The notes: generated by a model not told the origin, from the sequence alone. A stretch of 64,000 nucleotides of DNA from Thermaerobacillus caldiproteolyticus (GCF_013761245.1 NZ_JACDUT010000006.1:124001-188000), one strand, 5' to 3'; shown: positions 8,245 to 17,062, counted from the stretch's first letter. Numbers and translations are program-made.

Positions 8245-9130
8245 CCCAAAATTAATAAAGGAATCTCCACAAATAAAAAAGTTGCATGGGTCTTCCTGTT
8301 TGTCCATCTTGAAAATGACTTTAAGATTTCTTCTTTAGAAGAATTTGTTCTTGGAGCCCAGAAAGTGTTTAATGGCGTTGTGCAGGAAGAAGGCATTCTC
8401 AGACAGCGCATCAAAACATAGTTTGCTGCCCAAGGCCCAATCCCACGGATATTGACTAACATTTTTTCTGCTTCTTTACAACTTCCTGCGCCCATCAACA
8501 ACTCTTTCATCAATTTCTCTTCCGCCATGAGTTGAGCTACTCCAATTAGATATTCGCTTTTCCTAAGTTGTCATTTGTAATCCAGTTAAATCGCTTACCG
8601 TCAATGCCGCGATGCCTTGATGGGATGGAAATATCCAATGTTGTTCTCCGTCCCATTCTACATGCCGGCCGAAGGTTTCCACGAAACGCCTTTTTCATGT
8701 ATGCGCAAAGGTAAGATTCATTTGCTGTCCGATGATCCCCTAGCACTGGGCCTCGAATAAGTTGGGAATTCCGATCAGACGAAGCCCATAAAATTGTCTG
8801 ACTGCTTTTTGCAGCAAAATCTCTCTTTTCGCTAAATCATAAAACGGGCGTAAATCGCTCTCCAAATCAAACCATTCTCTTACATATCGCGCCACCGCGG
8901 CCCGCACCTATTTGCGAGAAGGAGCTGTGTTGCCCACAAAACGTATGGTAATAGCATCTTCATGATCAGCCCTTATTTCTATTAACGTGTTTTCCTGCTC
9001 TATCGGAACTACTCTGTAGATTCTATTATTCTTAATATGATACATGCATTCGTTTGGGGCGTTAGACAAGTATTTCATGTTTTCGGCAAAGCTGAATTCT
9101 TTCGGACCATCAATTTGATCTCTTGCTTGT
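8245..9130 (-). pseudogene. alkA: DNA-3-methyladenine glycosylase II relic
   Basis: The minus strand gives the whole AlkA/HhH-GPD protein in pieces: DGPKEFSFAENMKYLSNAP at the N-terminus, VREWFDLESDLRPFYDLAK, LIGIPNLFEA, IIGQQMNL, FVETFGRHVEWDG, and the helix-hairpin-helix LVNIRGIGPWAANYV. Two in-frame stops (one replacing the W expected just before IIGQQ) and at least three frameshifts break it. The intact enzyme would excise 3-methyladenine from DNA. It is divergent from adaA-adaB, the same arrangement as the adaptive-response locus of B. subtilis. Confidence 0.85.
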
Positions 9131-9302
9131 TATCTTCCCAAGAACCTAGCGGAAGACCGGAACAACAATTTTTGCAAGGACGGTAGCCGGCCTGTTTCGA
9201 CTTTGGTTTTCCTTTGCACTAGGGGAAGTAATAGATCTTCGTTGTTTTCATTCCTATAAAATAAGGGGCGTCCCACTTAGGATAAATCATACTATGTTTC
9301 AT
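9130..9302 (-). pseudogene. Ada-type metal-binding domain protein with an in-frame stop
   Basis: The ATG at 9302 follows GGAGGG at a good distance. The reading is KWDAPYFIGMKTTKIYYFP, stop, CKGKPKSK, GYRPCKNC. This matches small proteins with an Ada metal-binding fold, in which four cysteines hold zinc. One cysteine position now reads Y or F and a TAG interrupts it. It lies directly upstream of the alkA relic on the same strand and was probably its operon partner. Confidence 0.55.
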
Positions 9303-9451
9303 GTAAATTCCCTCCACTTATAAAACAATAGCGATGCACTCTTAGCTGCAACATAAAATGATTCGATGTGATTTTGAAATCTTGCTTTTACATTTGTAAA
9401 AACGTACATGCGGCTATCGCACGAGGTATACTATAAGCGGAGGGTGGTCGA

Positions 9452-10117
9452 ATGAAGACTAAAACGCAACAAGAACAAGAAAATTTTCAAATTATACCTC
9501 AACACGCTAATAAAATAGGTACAGGTAAGGGCAGCATGACAGACGAAATATGGCAAGCGATCGTGCACAACGATTCGTCCTATGACGATAAATTTTTTTA
9601 CGGCGTAAAGACTACCGGTATTTTTTGCCGTCCTTCTTGCAAATCCCGTCCCCCAAAAAAGGAAAACGTTCGCATCTTTCAAAATGCGCAACAAGCCCTA
9701 TCAGAAAATTTCCGCCCATGCAAACGATGCAAACCGACCGGACAACGGTTGCCGGATGAAGAATGGGTGGCCCAAATCACACAGTTCATTGATACGAATT
9801 ACAGTGAAACTTTAACGCTGAAAACATTGGCGAATATGTGTCACGGCAGTCCCTACCATTTGCACCGTACATTTAAACGGATCAAGGGAATAACCCCAGC
9901 CGAATATATCCGGCAAACAAGAATATCCAAAGCCATGCAGTATCTGACCACTTCAGGTAAAACCATTGCAGAAATTTCCTTATTAGTAGGCATTCCTAAT
10001 ACAGCATACTTTATCACTTTGTTTAAAAAAGAAACGGGTTATACGCCTACAGATTATCGACAATTAATGAGCAATAAAATAACGATGGAGGCGTTAAATC
10101 ATGGTGGCAAAAAATAA
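9452..10117 (+). CDS. adaA: AdaA: methylphosphotriester-DNA methyltransferase and AraC-type activator
   Basis: The N-terminal Ada metal-binding domain has all four zinc cysteines (C59 and C63 in CRPSCK, C90 and C93 in CKRC). C59 is the expected acceptor of methyl groups from DNA phosphotriesters. Residues 105-215 form two AraC-type helix-turn-helix motifs (LTLKTLANMCHGSPYHLHRTF and ISLLVGIPNTAYFITLFKK). Methylated AdaA activates the ada regulon. Start at 9452 with GGAGGG upstream. The gene overlaps adaB by 17 bases. It is the only uninterrupted gene left in this locus. Confidence 0.93.
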   Translation: MKTKTQQEQENFQIIPQHANKIGTGKGSMTDEIWQAIVHNDSSYDDKFFYGVKTTGIFCRPSCKSRPPKKENVRIFQNAQQALSENFRPCKRCKPTGQRLPDEEWVAQITQFIDTNYSETLTLKTLANMCHGSPYHLHRTFKRIKGITPAEYIRQTRISKAMQYLTTSGKTIAEISLLVGIPNTAYFITLFKKETGYTPTDYRQLMSNKITMEALNHGGKK

Positions 10118-10616
10118 TCTAACGGTTTATTGGACTTTATTTATGTATGAACAATGGCAAATGCATATAGCTGCCACATCAAATGGACTTTGTTACGTAG
10201 GTTCTCCGAATAAGCCATTTGAAGAGTTAGCCAATTGGGTTACAAAACGCTTTCCGAACAGCGTTTTAGTGCAAGATGATGAGAAATTACAACCTTATAC
10301 AGTCGAATTAGCAGAATATTTCCAAGGAAAGCGCAAAACCTTTACGATACCTGTTGATTTATACGGTACTCCGTTTCAATTATCAGTGTAGAACGCATTG
10401 TGCGAAATTCCGCACGGACAAACGCAATCTTACTCGGAAATTGCGAATCATATTCAAAAACCTGCTTCGGTACGTGCCGTTGGAACCGCTATTGGCGCCA
10501 ATCCAGTTTTAATTGTGGTACCTTGTCATCGGGTTATCGGTAAAAATGGAACACTGACAGGTTATCGGGGCGGTTTGGAAATGAAGAAACGTCTGCTACA
10601 GTTGGAACGCTTATGA
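10101..10616 (+). pseudogene. adaB: AdaB/Ogt O6-alkylguanine-DNA methyltransferase with one in-frame stop
   Basis: The ATG at 10101 has GGAGG upstream and overlaps adaA. The frame runs 96 codons to FQLSV, meets TAG at 10389, and continues in the same frame through NALCEIPHGQTQSYSEIA to the active-site motif VVPCHRVIG and a natural stop at 10616. Family members have W at the stop position (FQxxVWxAL), so a TGG-to-TAG change explains it. The acceptor cysteine and DNA-binding RAVGTAIGANP are intact. A base-call error or a recent mutation are both possible. Confidence 0.9.
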
Positions 10617-10687
10617 GAAAGCCCCCCTGCATGCCGAATAGTATCACAGAACGTATGTAACACCTATGGGAGAATTCGATGTGAAGG

Positions 10688-11500
10688 TTGAGTTTTTTTA
10701 CAAATTCCCAAAAAACTCTTCTTAATAAAGGAACAGGATTTCTTTCCGGTTATAGTCATTCTCTGAATCCATACACTGGTTGTTCATTTGGATGTTCATA
10801 CTGCTATGTGCGTCAAATGCCTGTTTCGATGTTCCGTAAGGAGGAATGGGGAACCTGGGTAGACATAAAGCAGAACGCGGCAGACTTACTTCGTAAAGAG
10901 CTTGAGAGAGCCAAGAATAAAGGGAAAGTGACGATTTTTATGTCATCGAGCACAGACCCTTATCAGCCTATTGAGTATAAGGAGAAAGTAACAAGATCCT
11001 TGTTGGAAGTAATGGTGGAAAATAAACCGGATTTTTTATTCGTACAAACCCGAAGCCCTCTAGTATGTAGAGACATTGATTTATTTCTTCTTTTAAAGGA
11101 TAGAGTCCGAGTTAGCATGACTATTGAAACAGACAGAGAAGATATACGTAAATATTTTACACCTCATGCCCCACCGATTAGCGCTAGATTAAAAGCGCTA
11201 CAGCTTTTAGCTGATGCAGGTGTGCCGACTCAAACCACAATCGCCCCTGTGTTGCCTAGTAGTGAAAAGTTTCCGGAAAAATTAAAGAACTTAGTCGATC
11301 GTGTCTGTGTGGATGATTATTTCATGGGAGATGGCAGCGAAGGAAAACGAACCAAGAATTTAGACATTTTTTCTATGTACAAAGAATTGGGTTTGGAAGA
11401 ATGGTATGATCCTTCCGCATATCGTATCGTGTATGACAGACTAAAAAAAGTATTCCCAGATGAACAAATCTATTTGAGCCGGAATGGGTTCTTGCCTTAA
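10688..11500 (+). CDS. SPL-like radical SAM protein
   Basis: A 270-residue protein with the radical SAM cluster motif CSFGCSYC (C32, C36, C39) in a spore-photoproduct-lyase-like setting (LNPYTGCSFGCSYCYVRQMP). TIFMSSSTDPYQPIE and MTIETDRED follow as expected for the barrel. The substrate is unknown; true SplB carries a further conserved Cys that I do not see here. The only in-frame start is TTG at 10688, poorly placed. A GTG at 10681 with GGGAG eight bases upstream would give a better N-terminus but is out of frame by one T in a T7 run. Confidence 0.8.
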   Translation: MSFFTNSQKTLLNKGTGFLSGYSHSLNPYTGCSFGCSYCYVRQMPVSMFRKEEWGTWVDIKQNAADLLRKELERAKNKGKVTIFMSSSTDPYQPIEYKEKVTRSLLEVMVENKPDFLFVQTRSPLVCRDIDLFLLLKDRVRVSMTIETDREDIRKYFTPHAPPISARLKALQLLADAGVPTQTTIAPVLPSSEKFPEKLKNLVDRVCVDDYFMGDGSEGKRTKNLDIFSMYKELGLEEWYDPSAYRIVYDRLKKVFPDEQIYLSRNGFLP

Positions 11501-11669
11501 CTTATAATGAGATATATTGGTAGGGTGAACAGTGACAACAAGACTGTTTCAACACATTTCTGTTGAAAGGTCGAGTACATCTTTTGGTGAAGAGTCACAT
11601 TTTAAAAAAAAGGAATATATTTATCGATTGGAAATTCCTGTCCTAATAATCTAATGGTAAAGTAAAGTT

Positions 11670-11710
11670 AAGCGGCATCAAGCTTTTTCAGTCGCCTGAA
11701 TGCCGCTTCT
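11670..11710 (+). terminator. Probable terminator
   Basis: AAGCGGCAT / ATGCCGCTT stem with a long internal loop, followed by a T-rich segment. It would end the adaA-adaB-radical SAM transcripts. Confidence 0.5.
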
Positions 11711-11776
11711 TTCTGATTGTCTTCTTCACCACCCGTTAAAATGGGAGGTTTGACATTAATGGAGCTTATATTTGAA

Positions 11777-12039
11777 TTAATTGTTCATACACGAACTGAT
11801 TTTATTTGTAATTGAGACTGCATTGGTTGTAAATAAAATATAGGTATTAGAATTAGTTTTAATGACAACTCTATCAGATGTACCATATGGAGTACCAACT
11901 CTGATAGCTTTTTTCTCCTCCCCTCCATAAGTATCGTCAAGTGTTACTTCTATAATCTCAGAAATGGGTATTTCTATTTTGCTAATAGCCAACTAATAAC
12001 TAAATTATCATTTAATTTTTCTACTTTTATCCCTGACAT
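11777..12039 (-). pseudogene. SunI/YolF-like bacteriocin-immunity protein with one frameshift
   Basis: From ATG at 12039 (GGAGG upstream) the reading is [21 protein letters not shown], then a stop. A one-base deletion in an A run restores [37 protein letters not shown] and YILFTTN, the hallmarks of the SunI-like PH-domain family. SunI (YolF) of prophage SPbeta protects against sublancin. No bacteriocin gene is nearby, so this is an orphan immunity relic or an error-broken gene. Its presence fits SPbeta-like ancestry for part of this zone. Confidence 0.72.
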
Positions 12040-12051
12040 AATATTTCCTCC

Positions 12052-12485
12052 AGTCTTCCGGTGAAGTAATGTATAATCATCTCCTTCATGCCATTCGATA
12101 AGACGGACTCTCGTTCTTCTTTCTATAATTATGTACTGTTTGCTTTATTCAATAATTATTTACCTCGATTTGTAAGGGGGCAATTGTTATAAAATGCTAT
12201 TAGTGGTGGCTTCAAGAACATCCCCCTAGTATTTGCAATTTAATTCTTCGTATTGGGAATGCATATAATTTTGTTCTTTCGACAAAAGGCGGAATTTTCC
12301 TACATCACCTTCTCGTCAAATATCGATATTTTTTGCGTCTAATCCCCCCATGCCCCCTCTTGTGACATCTCGACGAGCGCCCATCAAATCCAGATTCTGT
12401 GCCAGTTTCTCATTTTTCGATTTAATCTATGTCAAATTCCTTTTTATTGCTTATTCAACAGATCCTTAATCTTCTATTTGCATCC
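12052..12485. other. Degenerate stretch without an intact gene
   Basis: A minus-strand reading near 12310-12410 contains LDLMGARRDVTRGGMGGLD, which looks protein-like but is bounded by stops. I cannot name a family. The rest is AT-rich spacer. Confidence 0.4.
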
Positions 12486-12584
12486 CTCCACTAAAAATGG
12501 ATGCCTTAGAATCATTCATTGTTCCTTCTTCACGAACAAATTCTTCTACTTCTACATATATTGTTATTGAAAGGAGGAAGTAGC

Positions 12585-12770
12585 ATGGGTAACTTCGTGT
12601 TCTTGTTCTTAGCTTGCATCCTTGCTGGTTTTGCACTAATAAACCTTCCTTTAGCCGGTTCAGCTTTAGCTGCTATACAACCAATAACGTCCTTAATTGG
12701 GATTTTAGCTATTCTTGTTTTTTCACTAGTCCTTATATTCAAAGGAATAATAGCTCTAGTAGATAAATAA
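12585..12770 (+). CDS. 61-residue membrane protein, copy B
   Basis: Paralogue of the gene at 4273, with AAAGGAGGAAG upstream and the same two-helix pattern. Changes relative to copy A are few (for example MGN for MDN, FLA for YLA, AAIQPITS for AGIKPVTS, VDK for VGK). The reading frame is intact despite the substitutions, which argues that both copies encode something. The function is unknown. Confidence 0.65.
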   Translation: MGNFVFLFLACILAGFALINLPLAGSALAAIQPITSLIGILAILVFSLVLIFKGIIALVDK

Positions 12771-12776
12771 ACTTTA

Positions 12777-12812
12777 CGGACTCAGGCTCTTGCCTGAGTC
12801 TGTTTTTTTTCT
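12777..12812 (+). terminator. Terminator after membrane protein copy B
   Basis: GACTCAGGC-TCTT-GCCTGAGTC hairpin and T run, as in copy A. Confidence 0.85.
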
Positions 12813-12817
12813 TATAT

Positions 12818-13006
12818 TCACCGAGTATTAAGAAGTGCTTGAAAGAAAAAAAGCCCTCCGATCGGAGTGACGTCCTGCTTCAACAAACTATCTACGATAC
12901 CATCATAAAATGCTCTGCTTTTTTCTGACACAAGCCTGCCAAAATAAATTATATGATACGCGGTATATTTCTTCCCCTTCTGAGTTTCTATGTCACCGGA
13001 GTACAT
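12818..13006 (-). CDS. Unrecognised 62-residue reading, partly inside the duplication
   Basis: The minus-strand frame contains YHIIYFGRLVSEKSRAFYDG and DSLLKQDVTPIGG. The second block is conserved in copy A of the duplication, where the N-terminal part is lost or shifted. That conservation suggests a former gene, but there is no good ribosome binding site and I recognise no family. It may be the tail of a broken gene. Confidence 0.25.
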   Translation of the reverse strand: MYSGDIETQKGKKYTAYHIIYFGRLVSEKSRAFYDGIVDSLLKQDVTPIGGLFFFQALLNTR

Positions 13007-13115
13007 TTCTTCTACACAAAAAAACGTCTAATCTCCTGCTTTCCATCCTCCTATGAGGAATTTTTCTTTGATAAACACAATAATTATCAGAAACATCCTC
13101 CTCTAGTTAACATCA

Positions 13116-13313
13116 CTAATGCTTCCCATTCTCTTTTTTTGATCTGATAGCCTTAACTATAGATTCTAATTTTCCATAAAGTTCATCTTTGAACTTAAAA
13201 TTTTCAATAAACTCCAGAATCTCATCATCCGGTGTAAACCTTTCATTTTTATACAATGATTTGAAAGTCTTTCTAAATTTTATCCCCCAGTTGTCGTATG
13301 TAGTACATGTCAT
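13116..13313 (-). CDS. Hypothetical 65-residue protein, translationally coupled to an upstream relic
   Basis: Reads MTCTTYDNWGIKFRKTFKS and ends IRSKKENGKH; soluble, helix-rich, basic at the C-terminus. Its ATG overlaps the TGA of the upstream reading (ATGA), indicating translational coupling. I do not recognise it. A small protein coupled to a toxin-like C-terminal fragment could be an immunity protein, but that is only inferred from layout. Confidence 0.4.
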   Translation of the reverse strand: MTCTTYDNWGIKFRKTFKSLYKNERFTPDDEILEFIENFKFKDELYGKLESIVKAIRSKKENGKH

Positions 13314-13316
13314 TTG

Positions 13317-13540
13317 TCCGGATTTCCTTGTTGCACTTCTTTAACCCGTTTCTCAATATTTGTAGTTAAATCTCTCTTGATAGAGCCATCATGCTGTATA
13401 AAATAAACACTTGACCAATTATTAATACTTGTATATTCAAACCATATGCTGTTCGTTCCTTTCTGTTTTCTGCAATTTCCCATTTACCCCTGTGGGAATT
13501 ATTATGTGCAATCTTTCTCGCTAAAAAATTCAAAAATAAA
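13317..13540 (-). pseudogene. Broken C-terminal fragment of an unknown protein
   Basis: Minus-strand frames give KIAHNNSHRGKWEIAENRKE and then, after a shift, IWFEYTSINNWSSVYFIQH and TTNIEKRVKEVQQGNPDK up to the stop that overlaps the next gene. The reading is protein-like but lacks a start and has at least one frameshift. I cannot identify the family; a polymorphic-toxin tip is one possibility. Confidence 0.4.
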
Positions 13541-13906
13541 AAGCCAGCTTTGTTTAAAGATGGCCGAACTGATCAGAAGGCTTTAATTTTACTTTTGCAA
13601 TCATTTTGCATACACCCTATTCCCCATAACTTCTATTTTGGATAATTAAGTAATCAGCTGAACCCGTTGATACTACTGAGTTTAACAAATATATAAAAAT
13701 GAATCGCATAATTTACATTTTATGTATAATTAATAAAAATAACCAATTTTATCAAAATATTGTTTATTAGAATGTTGTTGACCTCCTTGTCCATCTAACG
13801 AGCAGAATTCATTAATAGGGACCCCCAATTAAAAAAGAGGTAATAGTCAATATATTGTTGAACTCCATAAGATGGGGGATATTTTGCTAAATTCGGAGGT
13901 TTTATT
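13541..13906. other. AT-rich intergenic stretch
   Basis: I see no gene. The last 20 bases hold the CGGAGG ribosome binding site of the cupin gene that follows. Confidence 0.6.
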
Positions 13907-14272
13907 ATGAAAATTTTTAGATTTGATAAAGAAGTCGGTGAAAAAGTAAAGAAATACAACTCGGACTTAGCAATTTATACAAGAATTATAAAAACAAGTG
14001 AACCTTCTGTTCTCGGTTGTATGTATATAGAGCCTAACGGAGTTGTTGGATATCACGAAGCACCCGTCTCTCAATTGTTTCTGGTGGTTCAAGGGGAAGG
14101 TTGGGTAACAGGTGAGGACCGCAAAAGAATCTTTGTAAAAAGAGGAGAAGGTGTTTTCTGGGAGAAAGGAGAATGGCACGAATCAGGAAGTGATAAGGGA
14201 ATGACTGCAATAGTAATTCAATCTGAAACTTTAAATCCTGAATCTTTTATGAAAATTAAAGCAACAGAATAA
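13907..14272 (+). CDS. Cupin-domain protein, 121 residues
   Basis: A single small beta-barrel cupin. The region around residues 40-60 (GVVGYHEAPVSQLFLVVQGEG) is cupin motif 1 with one clear His and the typical VVQGEGWV strand, and VKRGEGVFWEKGEWHESGS is motif 2 with the second His. The metal set looks incomplete (E/H-poor), so binding or sugar-isomerase-like roles cannot be told apart. Start at 13907 with CGGAGG. It resembles single-domain cupins of the B. cereus group and is followed by copy 2 of the structured repeat. Confidence 0.75.
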   Translation: MKIFRFDKEVGEKVKKYNSDLAIYTRIIKTSEPSVLGCMYIEPNGVVGYHEAPVSQLFLVVQGEGWVTGEDRKRIFVKRGEGVFWEKGEWHESGSDKGMTAIVIQSETLNPESFMKIKATE

Positions 14273-14291
14273 AACCGTTTCTTCTTCTACT

Positions 14292-14412
14292 ATCCTGAAA
14301 ATGAATGTTTTCATTCTTCCAATGGTGCCGCATAAATGCGGTATGGTGGTCTCCCATGGAAGAACGAATTAAGTTCGTGCCGCGAAGCGATGCATGGGTG
14401 GCTAACGGGTCA
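14292..14412. repeat. Structured intergenic repeat, copy 2
   Basis: Partner of 5684-5805. Contains CCGCATAAATGCGG, GTCTCCCATGG, an extra hairpin ACGAATTAAGTTCGT in the variable middle, and GCGAAGCGATGCATGGGTG. The stems are kept by different bases in the two copies in the variable part, which suggests selection on structure or a mobile hairpin element. Confidence 0.7.
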
Positions 14413-14515
14413 GATTAATTAATGTACATCTTTAAAAGGATTTTTGACTATATCAGGGAATTAATTAGGATAGGAGAAAATTTCCTTTAAATAAAGAAAA
14501 GAGGGTGGTACAGAT

Positions 14516-15256
14516 TTGGACAAAATAGCAGTTATTTCAGATATTCATGGAAATATTCCTGCCTTACAATCAGTCCTCAAAGATATACGAGCGAGAGAAA
14601 TTCATAGAATCATCTGCTTAGGTGACTTAGTCGGAAAAGGCCCTCATTCCAGTATAGCAGTAGATATGGTTAACCAATATTGCGAAACAGTCATTATGGG
14701 GAATTGGGATGACTTTATTACAAAGCCAAGTGAATCGCACACTATAAAATGGCACCAGGATCAATTAACTTATCAACAAAAGAATTATTTAAAACTACTC
14801 CCCTTTTCAGTTGAGTTTATTATGAGCGGAAGGTTAATCAGATTATTTCATGCTTCACCAAGAAGTGTATATGAAAGAATTCAGCCGTGGGACCCAATAG
14901 ATCGTCGTTTGAGTTTATTTGAAAATACGATAAATACGCAAAATATATTTGGAAAAAGGGAACCAGACGTTATTTGTTATGGAGATATACATAATGCTTA
15001 CATTCAAAATTTTAAAGGAAAAACGTTATGCAATGTAGGAAGCGTAGGAAATCCCCTTGAAATCACCCAAGCATCCTATGCAATTTTAGAAGGAGAATAC
15101 GGTCTTGAAGAAACAGGAAGTTTTTCTATTCAGCTGATCCGTGTTCCTTACGATATAGAGTTAGCTGTGAAACTGGCAAAAGAAAGTGGGATGCCTGACC
15201 TCGAACCATATATACAAGAACTAACAACAGCACGATACCGAGGTATTAAGGAGTAG
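14516..15256 (+). CDS. YfcE-type metallophosphoesterase
   Basis: A 246-residue protein. Metal motifs of the calcineurin-like fold are present: DIHGN (residues 9-13), GDLVGKGP, GNWD (variant of GNHD with W for H) and GDIHNAY (variant of GHTH). The W and D changes at usually invariant positions are common in the YfcE/MJ0936-like branch but could alter metal use. Likely a phosphodiesterase; substrate unknown. The start is TTG at 14516 with GAGGGTGG upstream. No frameshift. It is followed by convergent dinB. Confidence 0.82.
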   Translation: MDKIAVISDIHGNIPALQSVLKDIRAREIHRIICLGDLVGKGPHSSIAVDMVNQYCETVIMGNWDDFITKPSESHTIKWHQDQLTYQQKNYLKLLPFSVEFIMSGRLIRLFHASPRSVYERIQPWDPIDRRLSLFENTINTQNIFGKREPDVICYGDIHNAYIQNFKGKTLCNVGSVGNPLEITQASYAILEGEYGLEETGSFSIQLIRVPYDIELAVKLAKESGMPDLEPYIQELTTARYRGIKE

Positions 15257-15310
15257 CTTTCCTATTGAACAAACGGATGCGTTCGTTGAGGAAGACATAC
15301 AAAAGGACCA

Positions 15311-15346
15311 AAAATGAGCCTTTAGAATAGCTTCTAAGGCTCATTT
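15311..15346 (-). terminator. Terminator between converging genes
   Basis: AAATGAGCCTT / AAGGCTCATTT hairpin. The T run is on the minus strand, so it chiefly ends the DinB-family gene. Confidence 0.75.
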
Positions 15347-15381
15347 GGCGCTCTACTCGGAAAACAGACACTCTAATATTA

Positions 15382-15885
15382 TTAAATCGCAGGAGCTTCC
15401 ATCCCCATCTGACTCCATTCTTCCTTTGCAGGACCATAAACTCCGGGAACCTTTAGTCCGGCTTGACGCATGAGAACCGTCATTTGCCCACGGTGATGAA
15501 TGGTATGCTTGATGAGCAGTGAAAGTATTGCAGCATTCGATAAATCTCTTCCAAATGCATTCTGAACTTGCTTTAAGGATTCATCTGTCCACTGCTGCTT
15601 CACTGCTTCCGCTGCATCAGCACTTATTTTTCGAAAGCTCTCAGCAATTTCCTTAGCTGAGGATGGAACAGTGGCTGAGTCTTTCACCATTTCAACAGAA
15701 AGTCCGAAGTGGGAAAGAAATTCCGGGATACTGGTTACGATGTGCCATGCAATTCTCCCTAAAGTGCGACCATTGGGCGAAACTTGTTGCTGAAGCGACG
15801 TATCCGTCAAAGTGTCCAACACTTTCTGAGTCAAGGTCGCTTCTTGGCTCCATTCCTCGATAAATTCTGCGATTGTGGTATACAT
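15382..15885 (-). CDS. DinB-family putative metal-dependent protein
   Basis: A 167-residue four-helix-bundle DinB/YfiT-type protein. The three metal-site histidines are visible: RIAWHIV (about residue 48) and KHTIHHRGQM (about residues 126-131). Members include bacillithiol-dependent transferases and damage-inducible proteins; the specific role is unknown. The start at 15885 has GGAGG. Conserved Q/M after HHRGQ is typical of the family. Confidence 0.85.
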   Translation of the reverse strand: MYTTIAEFIEEWSQEATLTQKVLDTLTDTSLQQQVSPNGRTLGRIAWHIVTSIPEFLSHFGLSVEMVKDSATVPSSAKEIAESFRKISADAAEAVKQQWTDESLKQVQNAFGRDLSNAAILSLLIKHTIHHRGQMTVLMRQAGLKVPGVYGPAKEEWSQMGMEAPAI

Positions 15886-16193
15886 TTTGCCATTCCTCCG
15901 TTTTTCAATATGATTGGATTCAGTTTTACCTTACATGACCTTACTGTTCCTATAGCATAGTCGCTCAATATGGATGTAATTCTGAATTGAGCACTCCTGC
16001 TTTTACAACTGGTCCACCTTGCATATTATAAAACATACGTTCGTAAATCGCAAATAATATATGTTTTGGGAGTTCACCTATCATTTTGTTTACTTGCATT
16101 GGAATGGAAACAGTTCTTGCCTATCTTTATAGTTATACTTAAAAAAACCACATTTTTAACCATATAATGGAATAAATTCCCCTTTATTTAGGA
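15886..16193. other. Intergenic stretch
   Basis: No gene seen. It should hold the divergent promoters for the DinB gene and the small membrane-protein gene. Confidence 0.5.
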
Positions 16194-16202
16194 GTGTTTT
16201 TC

Positions 16203-16460
16203 TTGGAAGAAATTATTAAATATATTGCGATTATGATGTTTATAACATTTTTAACACTAATGTTTATGGGAAAAAGATTCATAACCATAATTTTCTCGCT
16301 AATTATTATTCTCTTAGGTTTCTTAACTATCGTATTTAGCATTAGAATAATCGGTGGTTTCGAAGGAATGGCAGTTGGATTTATTGGTCTGATGACTGCC
16401 GCCCTTGGTCTTCTTCTTTATCTCGTTGGCCTTTTCTACTTTCTAATAAAAGGAAAATGA
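16203..16460 (+). CDS. Small membrane protein, 85 residues
   Basis: I place the start at TTG 16203 because GGAG lies eight bases upstream; the GTG at 16194 overlaps that GGAG. Three hydrophobic segments (about residues 6-22, 27-45, 52-82) with a glycine-rich last helix pair (GGFEGMAVGFIGLMTAALG). No family recognised. It converges with a degenerate phage gene. Confidence 0.55.
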   Translation: MEEIIKYIAIMMFITFLTLMFMGKRFITIIFSLIIILLGFLTIVFSIRIIGGFEGMAVGFIGLMTAALGLLLYLVGLFYFLIKGK

Positions 16461-16487
16461 TACAAAACAGTATTCTCTTTTTATTTG

Positions 16488-16907
16488 TTATTTGCTAAAC
16501 ATAAAACACATTGCTTGTTTTGTTTCTTCTGGTGCTTCCATCATTTCTGCGCTCACCGCTTTCAGTTCGGTTAGATAAATAGCTAGGTGAGGCGGTTTCT
16601 GCGTAAGCATCATAACTAACAATGTGATATCCGTCGTTATATTGAAAATTAGCGTAAAAAATCGGCTTATCCTTTTCATCCCAAACATCGCACAAACTAA
16701 ATATTCTTCTTGCCCGTAACTTCTTCACCATTTGCCAAGCGTCTGTTACGTCTCTTGTAGGATTCCATTTCGATTCATTGATTCATCATCAGAAAAGAAC
16801 AAAGTGCCAAATTCCGTGACGAATGAAATGAGATTGCCATCATCATAAAAGGGTTCCCACTCCATCACTTTTTCTGCAACCAAACGGTCAATCCCTCGCA
16901 AATTCAT
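16488..16907 (-). pseudogene. Phage ABA-sandwich-domain protein, two frameshifts
   Basis: From ATG at 16907 (TGGGGA upstream) the minus strand reads NLRGIDRLVAEKVMEWEP and ISFVTEFGTLFF. After a shift it reads WNPTRDVTDAWQMVKKLRA and WDEKDKPIFYANFQYNDG; after another it ends HLAIYLTELKAVS to a natural stop. This is the small DUF found in Bacillus phage early regions (Phage_ABA_S type). Function unknown. It marks the left part of the decayed phage module. Confidence 0.7.
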
Positions 16908-17062
16908 TTTTATTCCCCATTCATTTAGGAAATAAAATTGCTATTTGTGTTTCGTACATTACTATGCTGGTTATTCATAAAAGATAGGTACATGCACTAC
17001 TATTACGTGTTTGCATAGATTAGTTTGTAATCACAATATTTCATGCAAAGGAGTGAATCAGA

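Larger units (their letters stand above)
12486..12908. repeat. 420-bp duplicated segment, copy B
   Basis: Direct copy of 4174-4590 (see that entry), including the leader inverted repeat TTGTTC-N9-GAACAA, the gene and the terminator. Confidence 0.9.

Noticed and set aside
8065-8421. 118-codon plus-strand frame
   Set aside because: Antisense to the alkA relic, which explains the sequence on the minus strand.
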